DNA of 64,000 nt from Thiothrix subterranea (lineage in GTDB: Bacteria; Pseudomonadota; Gammaproteobacteria; Thiotrichales; Thiotrichaceae), in assembly GCF_030930995.1 (NCBI RefSeq), contig NZ_CP133217.1, positions 4,191,905 to 4,255,904 on the forward strand, written 5' to 3'. Position numbers and translations under genes: made by a program. Below the pieces are notes generated by a model, which ran no database searches, was not told the origin of the DNA, and saw only the letters and a program-made list of their open reading frames with translations. This document shows positions 35,165 through 43,739 of this stretch, one piece after another (the first letter of the stretch is position 1; each line of letters starts with the position of its first letter).

Positions 35165-35288
35165 GGTGCGTTCAATGGCGAATGCACCGCAAAATCCGCA
35201 CAACGTTTGTGCTACCTCTGTAGGGTAATGTTGCCCCGCTGACCGTTGGTTTCCTCCTCCAACAACGGTCAGCGGGGCTTTTTTGTTT
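35165..35288 (+). promoter_or_regulatory. ANTAR-type antitermination leader of narK operon
   Basis: P1: GGTGCGTTC-AATGGC-GAATGCACC (35165-35188), a hexaloop with A1 and G4. A second hairpin, GCACAACGTTTGTGC (35198-35212), is strong but does not give a clean hexaloop. Terminator: a 16-bp stem beginning GCCCCGCTGACC (35233) and ending GGTCAGCGGGGC (35278), followed by TTTTTTG. Its loop contains TTTCCTCCTCC, as in the nrtA leader. Confidence 0.83.
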
Positions 35289-35314
35289 TTGGACGACGTG
35301 ATTTGAGGTGAAAC

Positions 35315-36796
35315 ATGGTCAATCCAGCCAGCGGGCGGTTTAATCTGCTCGATTTCTCGCAAGCGAATATTCGCACCCTGCACTTGGGGTGGTTCGCCTT
35401 TTTCATCAGCTTTATGGTATGGTTTGCCCATGCCCCGCTGATGCCCTTCATTCGGGAAGCCTTGCAACTGACCGATTTGCAGGCAAAAGTCCTGCTGACC
35501 TTGAACGTAGCCCTCACCATCCCCGCCCGTATTGTGGTGGGGATGCTGGTAGACCGTTACGGCCCGCGCATTATGTTCAGCAGCATTTTGATCATTGGCG
35601 GTATCGTCACGATTGTGTTCTCACTGGCGCAAGGCTATGAGCAACTGGCGTTCATGCGCTTTCTTGCGGGCTTCGTCGGGGCGGGTTTTGTGGTCGGGAT
35701 TCGCCTGATTGCGGAATGGTTTCCGGCACGTCAAACGGGCATTGCGCAAGGCATCTACGGCGGTTGGGGCAACTTTGGTTCAGCGAGTGCGGCGGGTTTG
35801 CTGCCCTTTATTGCGGTTACGATTGGCGGTGAGAATGGCTGGCGGTATGCCGTGGCGGTCACGGGGGTGATTGCGATTGCTTACGGCTTGATCTTTTACT
35901 GGCGCGTCCGCAATACGCCCAAAGGCTCGACCTATTTCAAACCGAAGAAAACCGGCGCGTTGGAAGTGACCAGCGGGTTTGATTTGGTGCTGTACATTAT
36001 TATGAATATTCCGATGTACGCGGCGTTGGCGATGTTGGCATACAAGCTCTCCCCTGCTGGGATGAAATTGCTCTCCGACAGCACTACGTCAACGATTTAC
36101 GCGGTATTGCTGGCAACTTATTTGTTTCAGGTTTGGAAAATCTGGCAATTGAATGCACACGTGTTGAAAGAACCCGTGCCGGAATTGCAACGCTATTCCT
36201 TTACCCAAGTAGCGATTTTGGATTTGGCGTACATGGTGACGTTCGGGACAGAACTGGCGGTCGTTTCCATGTTGCCGCTGTTTTACGTGGATATGTTTGG
36301 GTTGGATAAAGTCACGGCGGGTTTGCTGGCGGGGTCTTACGCGGTGATTAATTTGGTGGCACGTCCGGCGGGTGGTTTGATCAGTGACAAATTTGGGCGC
36401 AAGATTACCTTGATTATCGTGTTTCTTGGCATTGGCGCGAGCTTCATGCTGCTGGGGCAAGTCAGCAAAGAATGGTCGGTGCTGATGGTGATTGCTGCCG
36501 CGACTTGCGGCGGGATTTTCTCCAAAGCAGGTTCTGGCGCGGTGTATGCGATGGTGCCGTTGATTCAACGCCGCTTGACGGGGCAAATCGCAGGCATGAC
36601 CGGCGCGTATGGCAATGTCGGCGGCGTGGTCTTCCTCACCGTGTTGGCGAGTACGTCACCGCAAATCTTCTTCATGGTGATTGGCGCGACGGCGGTGACA
36701 GTGCTGGCGTTTGTGCTGCTGTTCTTGCGCGAACCCAGCGGCAATATGGTCGAAGTGCTGCCGGATGGCACGGTGCAAATGATTGAGGTGAAATAA
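35315..36796 (+). CDS. narK: NarK-family nitrate/nitrite transporter
   Basis: A 493-residue major facilitator with about 12 membrane segments. The nitrate signature is seen around GWGNFGSASAAGLLPF and GAYGNVGGVVFLTVL, and the first conserved loop carries GMLVDRYGPR. With the NrtABD system this gives the cell two nitrate uptake or nitrite exchange routes. It is preceded by a sigma-54 promoter and ANTAR leader. The PP2C/kinase gene starts on its stop codon (1-bp overlap). Confidence 0.93.
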   Translation: MVNPASGRFNLLDFSQANIRTLHLGWFAFFISFMVWFAHAPLMPFIREALQLTDLQAKVLLTLNVALTIPARIVVGMLVDRYGPRIMFSSILIIGGIVTIVFSLAQGYEQLAFMRFLAGFVGAGFVVGIRLIAEWFPARQTGIAQGIYGGWGNFGSASAAGLLPFIAVTIGGENGWRYAVAVTGVIAIAYGLIFYWRVRNTPKGSTYFKPKKTGALEVTSGFDLVLYIIMNIPMYAALAMLAYKLSPAGMKLLSDSTTSTIYAVLLATYLFQVWKIWQLNAHVLKEPVPELQRYSFTQVAILDLAYMVTFGTELAVVSMLPLFYVDMFGLDKVTAGLLAGSYAVINLVARPAGGLISDKFGRKITLIIVFLGIGASFMLLGQVSKEWSVLMVIAAATCGGIFSKAGSGAVYAMVPLIQRRLTGQIAGMTGAYGNVGGVVFLTVLASTSPQIFFMVIGATAVTVLAFVLLFLREPSGNMVEVLPDGTVQMIEVK

Positions 36797-38517
36797 TGAA
36801 AGCCACCCTTGCCATCACGCTGGGTCAACACTCGATTGCAGGGGTCAAACCCGTGAACGAGGATTTTTACGGCGCACTGACCCCGAAAGGCGCAAGCCTC
36901 GATAGCCAAGGCATCGCGGTGGTGATTGCCGACGGCGTGAGTGCCAGCGAAGGTGGCAAGGAGGCGAGTGAAATTGCAGTAAAGCAATTCCTCAACGATT
37001 ACTACAGCACCCCCGATTCGTGGTCGGTCAAGACCGCGATTAACAAGGTCGTGGGTGCGCTCAATTTGTGGCTGTGCAGCCAAGGGCAACGCCAATACGG
37101 CGGGTCGGGCGGCATGGCGACCACCTTTAGCGGGCTGATTTTCAAATCGCATACCGCCTACGTCTGCCACGTGGGCGATAGCCGCATTTACCGCTGGCAA
37201 CAGCAAACGCTCGACTGTTTGACGCAAGATCACCGCGTGCAATTCAGCGGCGAACGTTCCTATTTAACCCGCGCCTTGGGCATTGATACGCGCCTCGACA
37301 TCGATTTTCGGGTACTGGAATTGCAGCAAGGCGACGTGTTTGTGTTGTCTACCGACGGCATTCACGACGTACTGAGTGATGCCCAGATTGCCGCCTTATT
37401 GCGCGAGAATGACGACCCGCAAACCTGTGCAGAACGGCTGGTGGCAACCGCTTTACAGGCTGGCAGCCAAGACAATATCACCTGCCAAATAGTCCGCGTT
37501 GACCAGTTACCCCACGTTAACCGTGAAGAATTCTACCAACAGCTCGGCAAACTGCCCTTCCCCCCCGATTTGAAAGCGGGGCAAGTGATGGATGGCTATT
37601 TGATTTTGCGCGAATTGAATGCCACGTCCCGCAGCCAAGTTTACCTTGCCGAAGACACACTCGACCCCAGCAGCGACAAGGTGGTGATCAAAACCCCCTC
37701 GCAAAATTTCAACGATGACCCCGCTTACATCGATCTGTTTTTGCACGAAGAATGGGTGGCACGTCGCCTGAATTCCCCGCACTTAATTAAGATGCACGAA
37801 CGCAGCACCCGCCACCACACGTTTCTGTACAGCGTGGTGGAATACGTCGAAGGGCAAACCTTGCGCCAATGGATGCTGGATAATCCTGAGCCGAGCGTGG
37901 CGCAAGTCCGTGCCACGGTTGACCAGATTGCACGCGGCTTACGCGCCATGCACCGTCTGGAAATGATTCACCAAGACATCAAGCCCGACAATATCCTGAT
38001 CGACCGCAATAATACGCTGAAAATCATCGACTTCGGCTCGACTCGCATTGCCGGATTGATGGAAATCCAAAGCGTGTTACAGCACAACCACATTGTCGGC
38101 ACAGCGAATTATTCCGCCCCCGAATATTTTCAAGGCGCACGCGGCACCAACCGTTCCGACATTTTTTCGCTGGGGGTGATGGCTTACGAAATGTTCACGG
38201 GGCAACTGCCCTATGGCGAGATCGAGCCAGAACGCGCTCATAAGAAGAAATTCAACTACACCTGCGCTTGCCTGTACAACCCCAAAGTGCCGGAATGGGT
38301 GGATGCGGCGTTGGAAAAAGCCACGCACCCGAACCCTGACAAGCGTTACGCCTTGCTGTCGGAATTTGTGGCGGATTTGACTAAGCCGAACGATAGCTTG
38401 CTGGCGAATAAGCACAGCCGTCCTTTGTTGGAGCGTAATCCGCTGGCGTTTTGGAAGGGAATAGTCGTCTTGCAGGCGGTGATTATTGTGGGGCTGGTGT
38501 ATGCTTTGGCGACTTGA
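36796..38517 (+). CDS. Fused PP2C phosphatase and Ser/Thr kinase with C-terminal membrane anchor
   Basis: A bifunctional phospho-signalling protein of 573 residues. N-terminal PP2C phosphatase (about 1-240): VIADGVSASEGGKEAS, HVGDSRIYRW and STDGIHDVLSD carry the metal-binding Asp. Kinase domain (about 265-530): VVIKTPSQ with the ATP-binding Lys, the catalytic loop HQDIKPDNILID, and IIDFGSTR as the DFG motif. One membrane segment lies at the C-terminus (IVVLQAVIIVGLVYALA). The kinase is of the non-RD type (Gln before the catalytic Asp). Translational coupling to narK suggests a role in nitrate or nitrogen control; similar genes lie in nitrate assimilation clusters of Pseudomonas. The targets are unknown. 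Confidence 0.92.
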   Translation: MKATLAITLGQHSIAGVKPVNEDFYGALTPKGASLDSQGIAVVIADGVSASEGGKEASEIAVKQFLNDYYSTPDSWSVKTAINKVVGALNLWLCSQGQRQYGGSGGMATTFSGLIFKSHTAYVCHVGDSRIYRWQQQTLDCLTQDHRVQFSGERSYLTRALGIDTRLDIDFRVLELQQGDVFVLSTDGIHDVLSDAQIAALLRENDDPQTCAERLVATALQAGSQDNITCQIVRVDQLPHVNREEFYQQLGKLPFPPDLKAGQVMDGYLILRELNATSRSQVYLAEDTLDPSSDKVVIKTPSQNFNDDPAYIDLFLHEEWVARRLNSPHLIKMHERSTRHHTFLYSVVEYVEGQTLRQWMLDNPEPSVAQVRATVDQIARGLRAMHRLEMIHQDIKPDNILIDRNNTLKIIDFGSTRIAGLMEIQSVLQHNHIVGTANYSAPEYFQGARGTNRSDIFSLGVMAYEMFTGQLPYGEIEPERAHKKKFNYTCACLYNPKVPEWVDAALEKATHPNPDKRYALLSEFVADLTKPNDSLLANKHSRPLLERNPLAFWKGIVVLQAVIIVGLVYALAT

Positions 38518-38549
38518 GTGACACGCATTGATTGGAGAATAAACACACG

Positions 38550-39149
38550 ATGAAACTGTTCTACTCCCCCACTTCCCCCTACGCTCGCAAAGTGCGCATG
38601 GTGGCGATTGAAACCGGCTTAGCGGCACAAATCGACGTTATATCGGTCAACGTCGCGCAGGAACAACCCGAACTCTTCGCCGCCAACCCACTCGGTAAAG
38701 TCCCCGCGTTAGTGCTGGCAAACGGCGAAGCCTTGTTCGATAGTCCGGTGATTTGCCGCTATCTCGACAGCCTCAGCGGTAACACCTTGCTTCCACCATC
38801 CGGTTGGCAACACTGGGAAATAGTGCGTTGGGAAGCCCTCGCCGACGGCGTGATGGATGCCGCCTACAATCGCGTGATGGAAGAACGCAGCCGCCCGGAA
38901 CACGAACGCTCCCCCACCGCGATGACACGTTGGGAAACGGAGATCACCCGCACCTTGCAACACATCGAAACCTGCCTCGACAGCTTGGGCGAAGACCTCA
39001 CACTGGCACATCTGGCATTGGGTGCGGCGATTGGCTATCTGGAATTCCGCTTGCCGCACCTGTTGCAAGCCGCCGCTTGCCCGCAAACGCTGGCATGGTA
39101 TGCGTCATTCCATGAACGCCCTGCAATGCAAGCCACCCAACCCGCTTAA
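38550..39149 (+). CDS. Glutathione S-transferase family protein
   Basis: A 199-residue GST. The thioredoxin-like N-terminal domain opens MKLFYSPTSPYARKVRMVA, with Ser-Pro in the catalytic region, and has the cis-Pro motif GKVPALVLANG and the glutathione-binding ALFDSPVICRYLDS. The all-helical C-terminal domain starts near residue 85. It resembles the YibF-like GSTs. The ATG at 38550 matches the family start. It is 16 bp upstream of ogt. Confidence 0.92.
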   Translation: MKLFYSPTSPYARKVRMVAIETGLAAQIDVISVNVAQEQPELFAANPLGKVPALVLANGEALFDSPVICRYLDSLSGNTLLPPSGWQHWEIVRWEALADGVMDAAYNRVMEERSRPEHERSPTAMTRWETEITRTLQHIETCLDSLGEDLTLAHLALGAAIGYLEFRLPHLLQAAACPQTLAWYASFHERPAMQATQPA

Positions 39150-39165
39150 TCGCCAGAGGCACACC

Positions 39166-39669
39166 ATGCGTATCGGTTTTGAAACGTGGGAATCGCCCGT
39201 CGGCACACTGACTATCGCCGCCACCGCTGAGGCGGTGTATGCCGTCGCTTTCGACAGCAACTGGCAACATATCCGCACCAAGTTGGGTGAGGTGCAAGCG
39301 CACAGCAACGCCATGACCCGCGAAACCATCAGCCAGTTGCAGGCGTATTTTGCCGGAACACGGCGCACCTTCGACTTACCGCTAAGCGTGTATGGCACAG
39401 ATTTTCAGCAACGCACTTGGCAAGCGTTGCGTGACATTCCCTATGGCGAAACCCGCAGCTATTCCGAACAGGCGCAAATGATCGGACAACCGCAAGCGGT
39501 GCGGGCGATTGGGCATACCAATGGGCTGAACCCGATCAGCATTATCGTGCCGTGTCATCGGGTAATTGCTAAATCGGGCAAGCTCGCGGGTTATGCGGGC
39601 GGGTTGGCAGCGAAGGCGTATTTGCTGGCATTGGAGAGTTATAGCCGTAACCGTTCCAACGCCACGTAA
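39166..39669 (+). CDS. ogt: Methylated-DNA-protein-cysteine methyltransferase
   Basis: A suicide repair protein removing O6-alkyl groups from guanine. The 167-residue product has the helix-turn-helix region RTWQALRDIPYGETRSYSEQA and the acceptor Cys in IIVPCHRVI, followed by GYAGGLAAKAYLL. No Ada regulatory domain is present, so it is of the Ogt type. Its last 31 bp overlap the convergent nasS gene. Confidence 0.94.
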   Translation: MRIGFETWESPVGTLTIAATAEAVYAVAFDSNWQHIRTKLGEVQAHSNAMTRETISQLQAYFAGTRRTFDLPLSVYGTDFQQRTWQALRDIPYGETRSYSEQAQMIGQPQAVRAIGHTNGLNPISIIVPCHRVIAKSGKLAGYAGGLAAKAYLLALESYSRNRSNAT

Positions 39670-40814
39670 CTATTCCCCATCGCGATCGGCTGGCTGGCAT
39701 CGCGCAACACCCACGGCGCGAGGCAATGCACTGACGGCAAATAATCCACCGTCGGATACGGCAAGCTCAAGGTTTCAGCAGCCAAGCGATACAACGGTGT
39801 GCAATACACCTTCGCCAACAGTGCCACAGGGTCAGCGGGTAAAGTTGCCAACTGACCCGTGGCGTGCATTTGCGCCAAAAAGTACGCGCCGTGCGAATGC
39901 CAAGGGAAATTGGCAGCATAACGCGCAAACACATTGAAATCGGGCAGCAAACGTTCCGGCTCATCCGGCGCGTAACGGTAACGCCCCAACAACGGCGGCT
40001 GAATCAAGGCAAGCGGCACATCCAAATATTCCGGTCGGGTTAGTAATTCAGCAATCCGCACGCGATTATGCGGCTCGTCCAACCAGTGCGCGGCTTCGAG
40101 CAAGGCACACAGCAAGGCTTGATGCGTTTCGGGATTGGCTTCCGCCCACGCTTGGGTGACACCCAGCACTTTTTCGGGGCCATTGTTCCACAAATCGTAG
40201 CTGGTAACGGCAACCTGCCCAATGCCTCGGCTGACCGCTTGCTGATTCCATGGTTCGCCCGCGCAATAGCCGTCAATCTGACCTTGCGCCAAGGATTCGA
40301 CCATTTGCTGCGGGGGAATCACGCGGATTTCCACATCCTGCCCCAGCGCCAGACCGCCATCCTGCAACCATGCCTGCAACAAATAATGGTGCTGCGAAAA
40401 AGGGTAGACGCAACCAAATACCAATTTGCGCGGCACTTGCGCACTTAAAAGACGCTTGAGACCGTGCGCCCGCACCGGCGCGGTGCATAATGCTTGCGGG
40501 TAATGTTCCCGCATAGCTTCCATCAACGAGCTGGCGACGGTAATGGCACTACCATTCAGACCAAGACTGAACGCGGCTTGCATGGGAATCCCCAAACCAT
40601 CAATCCCCAGCGTTGCCGCTAACGGCATGGGGGCAAGCATGTGCGCCGCATCCAGCTCGCCGAACGCCACGCGATCACGGATGTTTGCCCACGACACTTC
40701 GCGCTGCAAGGTGACGTGCAGGCCGTATTTTTCAAAGAAACCGCGCTCCAACGCCGCTACCAGCACGGCACAGTCGGTGAGGGGCAAAAAGCCGATGCGT
40801 AACTCTTGTTTCAT
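39639..40814 (-). CDS. nasS: Nitrate sensor NasS
   Basis: A 391-residue soluble protein homologous to NrtA/CmpA binding proteins (LRIGFLPLTDCAVLVAAL; GEPWNQQAVSRGIG) but without a signal peptide, so cytoplasmic. NasS holds NasT inactive; nitrate binding releases it. It follows nasT directly, the ATG sharing one base with the nasT stop. The adjacency and the three leaders at nrtA, narK and nirB make this a coherent regulatory pair. Confidence 0.92.
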   Translation of the reverse strand: MKQELRIGFLPLTDCAVLVAALERGFFEKYGLHVTLQREVSWANIRDRVAFGELDAAHMLAPMPLAATLGIDGLGIPMQAAFSLGLNGSAITVASSLMEAMREHYPQALCTAPVRAHGLKRLLSAQVPRKLVFGCVYPFSQHHYLLQAWLQDGGLALGQDVEIRVIPPQQMVESLAQGQIDGYCAGEPWNQQAVSRGIGQVAVTSYDLWNNGPEKVLGVTQAWAEANPETHQALLCALLEAAHWLDEPHNRVRIAELLTRPEYLDVPLALIQPPLLGRYRYAPDEPERLLPDFNVFARYAANFPWHSHGAYFLAQMHATGQLATLPADPVALLAKVYCTPLYRLAAETLSLPYPTVDYLPSVHCLAPWVLRDASQPIAMGNSYVALERLRL

Positions 40815-41398
40815 CAGAATTTCCCCCCTAGCAAAGCCATTGCCGCGACGAAATTGCGGGCAGCTTCGCCGATTTTCATATTGCGATCCATCGCCATTTT
40901 GCGCAGGAGTTGGTATGCCTCTTCTTCCGTCAGGTTGCGGTGCTGCATGAGGATGCCCTTGGCTTTATCCACGTCTTTACGGTCTTGCAGGCGCGATTTG
41001 TAGTCTTCGAGTTCGTCTTTGAGCTTTTGGTGTTCCTGAAAGCGGGCAATCGCCACTTCTAACACCGATTTCAGGCGCTTTCCCGGCAAATCATCGACGA
41101 TGTAGGCACTTACCCCAGCACTAATGGCGGCACGAGTGGTGTCAATGTCGCTTTGTTCGGCGAAAAACACGATGGGCTTGGGCATTTCGCGGCTGACATT
41201 GCGCAAGGATTCCAACGTATCGCGGTCGGGGCTTTGCATGTCGATGAGAATAATGTCGGGCTGGTGGGTACGCACCGCCGCGAGCAGGTTTTCACCTTGC
41301 CCGACGCGAATAATGTGAGCATAACCAGCAGCGAGGAGCGCGACTTCAAGACTCGCAGAGCGTTCGGGGTCTTGATCGACCAACATGAGTTTGTGCAT
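40814..41398 (-). CDS. nasT: ANTAR-domain transcription antiterminator NasT
   Basis: A 194-residue response-regulator-like protein: an N-terminal receiver-type domain (about 1-120; the acceptor-like Asp is in IILIDMQSPD), a coiled linker, and a C-terminal ANTAR RNA-binding domain (about 130-190: RKDVDKAKGILMQHRNLTEE, then AYQLLRKMAMDRNMKIGEAA). It binds paired hexaloop hairpins in leader RNA to disrupt terminators. Such leaders are seen at nrtA, narK and nirB. No sigma-54 promoter or leader was found in front of nasT itself. Confidence 0.95.
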   Translation of the reverse strand: MHKLMLVDQDPERSASLEVALLAAGYAHIIRVGQGENLLAAVRTHQPDIILIDMQSPDRDTLESLRNVSREMPKPIVFFAEQSDIDTTRAAISAGVSAYIVDDLPGKRLKSVLEVAIARFQEHQKLKDELEDYKSRLQDRKDVDKAKGILMQHRNLTEEEAYQLLRKMAMDRNMKIGEAARNFVAAMALLGGKF

Positions 41399-41529
41399 GT
41401 GAACCTTGTTATAAGCAACAGCTAATATAAGACCAATGCAAAAACTACGCCATTTTGCGACTAAGGCATAGGCGATACAAAATGGGTTATGCTTGTGCTT
41501 TCGGAAAGTGTATTGTCAGGAGTGTTACC

Positions 41530-41925
41530 ATGCGAATCCTTCACACCATGTTGCGCGTCGGCGATTTGGATCGTTCGATTGCGTTTTACACCAATGTTCT
41601 TGGTATGCAACTGCTGCGCCGCAAGGATTATCCTGCGGGCGAATTCACCCTTGCCTTCATCGGTTATGGCGACGAAACGGAGAATACCGTGCTGGAGCTG
41701 ACCTATAATTGGGGCGTGGACACATACGAACTTGGCACGGCTTTCGGGCATATTGCGCTGGAAGTGCCGGATGTGTACGCCGCGTGCGACAAAATGCGGG
41801 CAGCGGGCGGCAAGATCATTCGCGAAGCCGGGCCGATGAATGCAGGCACGACCATCATTGCCTTCCTCGAAGATCCGGATGGTTATCAGATTGAATTGAT
41901 TGGTGAAAAGCACCAGCGTATTTAA
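41530..41925 (+). CDS. gloA: Lactoylglutathione lyase (glyoxalase I)
   Basis: Isomerises the methylglyoxal-glutathione adduct to S-lactoylglutathione. The 131-residue product has all four metal ligands in their usual places: His in [14 protein letters not shown], Glu in [10 protein letters not shown], His in FGHIALEV and Glu in GYQIELIGE. The ATG at 41530 matches the E. coli start. It is 9 bp upstream of the next gene. Confidence 0.96.
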   Translation: MRILHTMLRVGDLDRSIAFYTNVLGMQLLRRKDYPAGEFTLAFIGYGDETENTVLELTYNWGVDTYELGTAFGHIALEVPDVYAACDKMRAAGGKIIREAGPMNAGTTIIAFLEDPDGYQIELIGEKHQRI

Positions 41926-41934
41926 GCCAACACC

Positions 41935-42489
41935 ATGAAATTACCCGAACGGGAACACTACCGCTACCAGTCGCGCTATTGCGAAGAAAACATCTGGCAT
42001 CTGTGTCAGCAGCCAGAATTCCGGCACAGCGAGGTGGTGGTGATGGCGGCAAAAGGTAGGTTTTTCCCCATCCTCTGCCAGCGCAGTGCGAGTACGCCGA
42101 CTGAACCGCTGCTGTGGGATTACCACGTCGTGTTGTTGTGGCACGCCGCGCCGGATGCGCGTTACATCCTTGATTTTGATACCACTCTGCCATTTTGCAC
42201 GCCGCTCGCGGATTATTTCCGCCAAGCGTTTTTGGATGAATCTGTGTTAAAACCGAGGTTTGTACCGCTGTTTCGGGTCATGCCTAGCGCGGAATATGCC
42301 GAAAAACTGTTGAGCGATCGGCGGCACATGCGCGATGCCAACGGTTGGCTGGCAGAGCCGCCGCCTTGGTCGCCGACCAGCGTTACTGAAAGCAATTTGC
42401 ACAAATTTACCGATATGCATGACACCGACTATGGGGAAATTTTGACGGCAGCGCAGGTGTTGAGACACACGGGTAAATTGAGGCAATAA
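41935..42489 (+). CDS. Protein N-terminal glutamine amidohydrolase (NTAQ1-like)
   Basis: A 184-residue homologue of the eukaryotic N-degron enzyme NTAQ1, which converts N-terminal Gln to Glu. The catalytic triad context is preserved: YCEENIWHLC (Cys16), LLWDYHVVLLW (His) and YILDFDTTLPF (Asp). The conserved segment SDRRHMRDANGWLAEPPPW also follows the animal and plant proteins. No signal peptide. In bacteria an N-terminal Glu could be extended by Bpt and read by ClpS, but neither gene is in the window. Its last 61 bp overlap the convergent Fic gene. Confidence 0.88.
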   Translation: MKLPEREHYRYQSRYCEENIWHLCQQPEFRHSEVVVMAAKGRFFPILCQRSASTPTEPLLWDYHVVLLWHAAPDARYILDFDTTLPFCTPLADYFRQAFLDESVLKPRFVPLFRVMPSAEYAEKLLSDRRHMRDANGWLAEPPPWSPTSVTESNLHKFTDMHDTDYGEILTAAQVLRHTGKLRQ

Positions 42490-43571
42490 CGCGCATAGCG
42501 CAGTTCCCCGGTTTTGTGCAGCACGCCTAATTCCACCAGTTCTTGCAAGTCGCGGGTAGCCGTTGCGCGGGAGGCATTCGTCAAACTGATGTAGTTTTTC
42601 GCGCTCATACCGCCATTGAAACCGTCGATGCCTTCCGCAAACAGCCGCGCCACGACCTTTTCCTGCCGTGGATTCAATTTGCCGCGCACTTGGTCATACA
42701 AACGGGTTTTGCCGATCAGAAATTCGACTTGCTGGCGTGAATGGCGCACTGCCGCAAGCACGGTTTCGGCGAAATACGCCAGCCAGCGTTGAATGTTGTT
42801 GTTTTTATTCGCCAATTCCAGTTCGGTGTAATAGGCTTTTTTGTGCTGTTCGATGGTGTGGGCAAGCGCAATCAGCGTGGGTTGTCCCAAGCCTTGCGCG
42901 AGGGCTTTTTCTGCCAAGGCGCGGGCAATACGCCCATTGCCATCTTCAAACGGGTGGATACTGACGAAATACAGGTGGGCAATGCCTGCGCGGATCAGGG
43001 GCGGCAATGCGTCCGGTGCGTTGGTTTCGGTGCGGTTGAACCAATCCACAAAGGCAGCCATTTCTGCCGCCATTTGCGCGGAAGGCGGGGCTTCAAAATG
43101 CACCTTGGGATTATCCAGCCGCCCGGAAATCACCTGCATGGCTTCAACATGCGTGCGATACGCGCCGATTACCTGCAAATCCCGCCGCCCGTTCAGCAAC
43201 ATCGAATGCCAATCGAACAGTGTTTGATGACTGAGCGGTTGCTGAAAGTGGGTGTATAAATTCACCATCATTTCCGCAATGCCGTATTCCGCTGGTGTCA
43301 CTTGCCGCCGATCGGTTTGCAAACCAAACTGCCGCCGGATAGACGATTGCACACTGTCACGGTTGAGGTATTCGCCTTCAATCGCCGAGGTTTGCATGGC
43401 TTCGTTGCTGACCATTTCCACTTTCAATTGGATGCGGTCATCTTCCGTCAGGTGCGTAAATGCGCCCAGCAGCAAGCCGGATTCGTGCGCAAAAGCGGTT
43501 TCCAACGGCATCAGCTTCAGCGGATCAAAGCTGAAGTTAGGCCAGTCGGGTTGTTGCCAGTTCCATATCAT
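42429..43571 (-). CDS. Fic-family protein (AMP-transferase-like)
   Basis: A 380-residue class II Fic protein. A DUF4172-type N-terminal region carries the autoinhibitory helix motif TSAIEGEYL; the Fic core is complete as HPFEDGNGRIARAL (catalytic His). The C-terminal winged helix is NYISLTNASRATATRDLQEL. Such proteins AMPylate targets and are held inactive by the inhibitory Glu. The last ~20 codons overlap the opposite-strand NTAQ1-like gene. Confidence 0.92.
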   Translation of the reverse strand: MIWNWQQPDWPNFSFDPLKLMPLETAFAHESGLLLGAFTHLTEDDRIQLKVEMVSNEAMQTSAIEGEYLNRDSVQSSIRRQFGLQTDRRQVTPAEYGIAEMMVNLYTHFQQPLSHQTLFDWHSMLLNGRRDLQVIGAYRTHVEAMQVISGRLDNPKVHFEAPPSAQMAAEMAAFVDWFNRTETNAPDALPPLIRAGIAHLYFVSIHPFEDGNGRIARALAEKALAQGLGQPTLIALAHTIEQHKKAYYTELELANKNNNIQRWLAYFAETVLAAVRHSRQQVEFLIGKTRLYDQVRGKLNPRQEKVVARLFAEGIDGFNGGMSAKNYISLTNASRATATRDLQELVELGVLHKTGELRYARYCLNLPVCLNTCAAVKISP

Positions 43572-43739
43572 GAGTCATTTGCCGTTATTCTATAGCTCAT
43601 TTATAGCTTATTTTGTGAGGTATAGAAACCGTTCTACTTGCATCCGTCAGGGCAATTACAACTTGATCCGGTTTGAATAGCCTTGCTGTTTCGGCTACTA
43701 TCGGCTCTATTGTCCCTTATGCCTGACTAGCTGACGCTT

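Noticed and set aside
35198..35212. Second ANTAR hexaloop in the narK leader
   Set aside because: The hairpin is real, but its best pairing leaves a 3- or 7-nt loop, not a hexaloop with A1 and G4, so only P1 is called with confidence.
41399..41529. Sigma-54 promoter or ANTAR leader in front of nasT
   Set aside because: No TGGCAC-N5-TTGC match and no terminator hairpin were found on the minus strand here.
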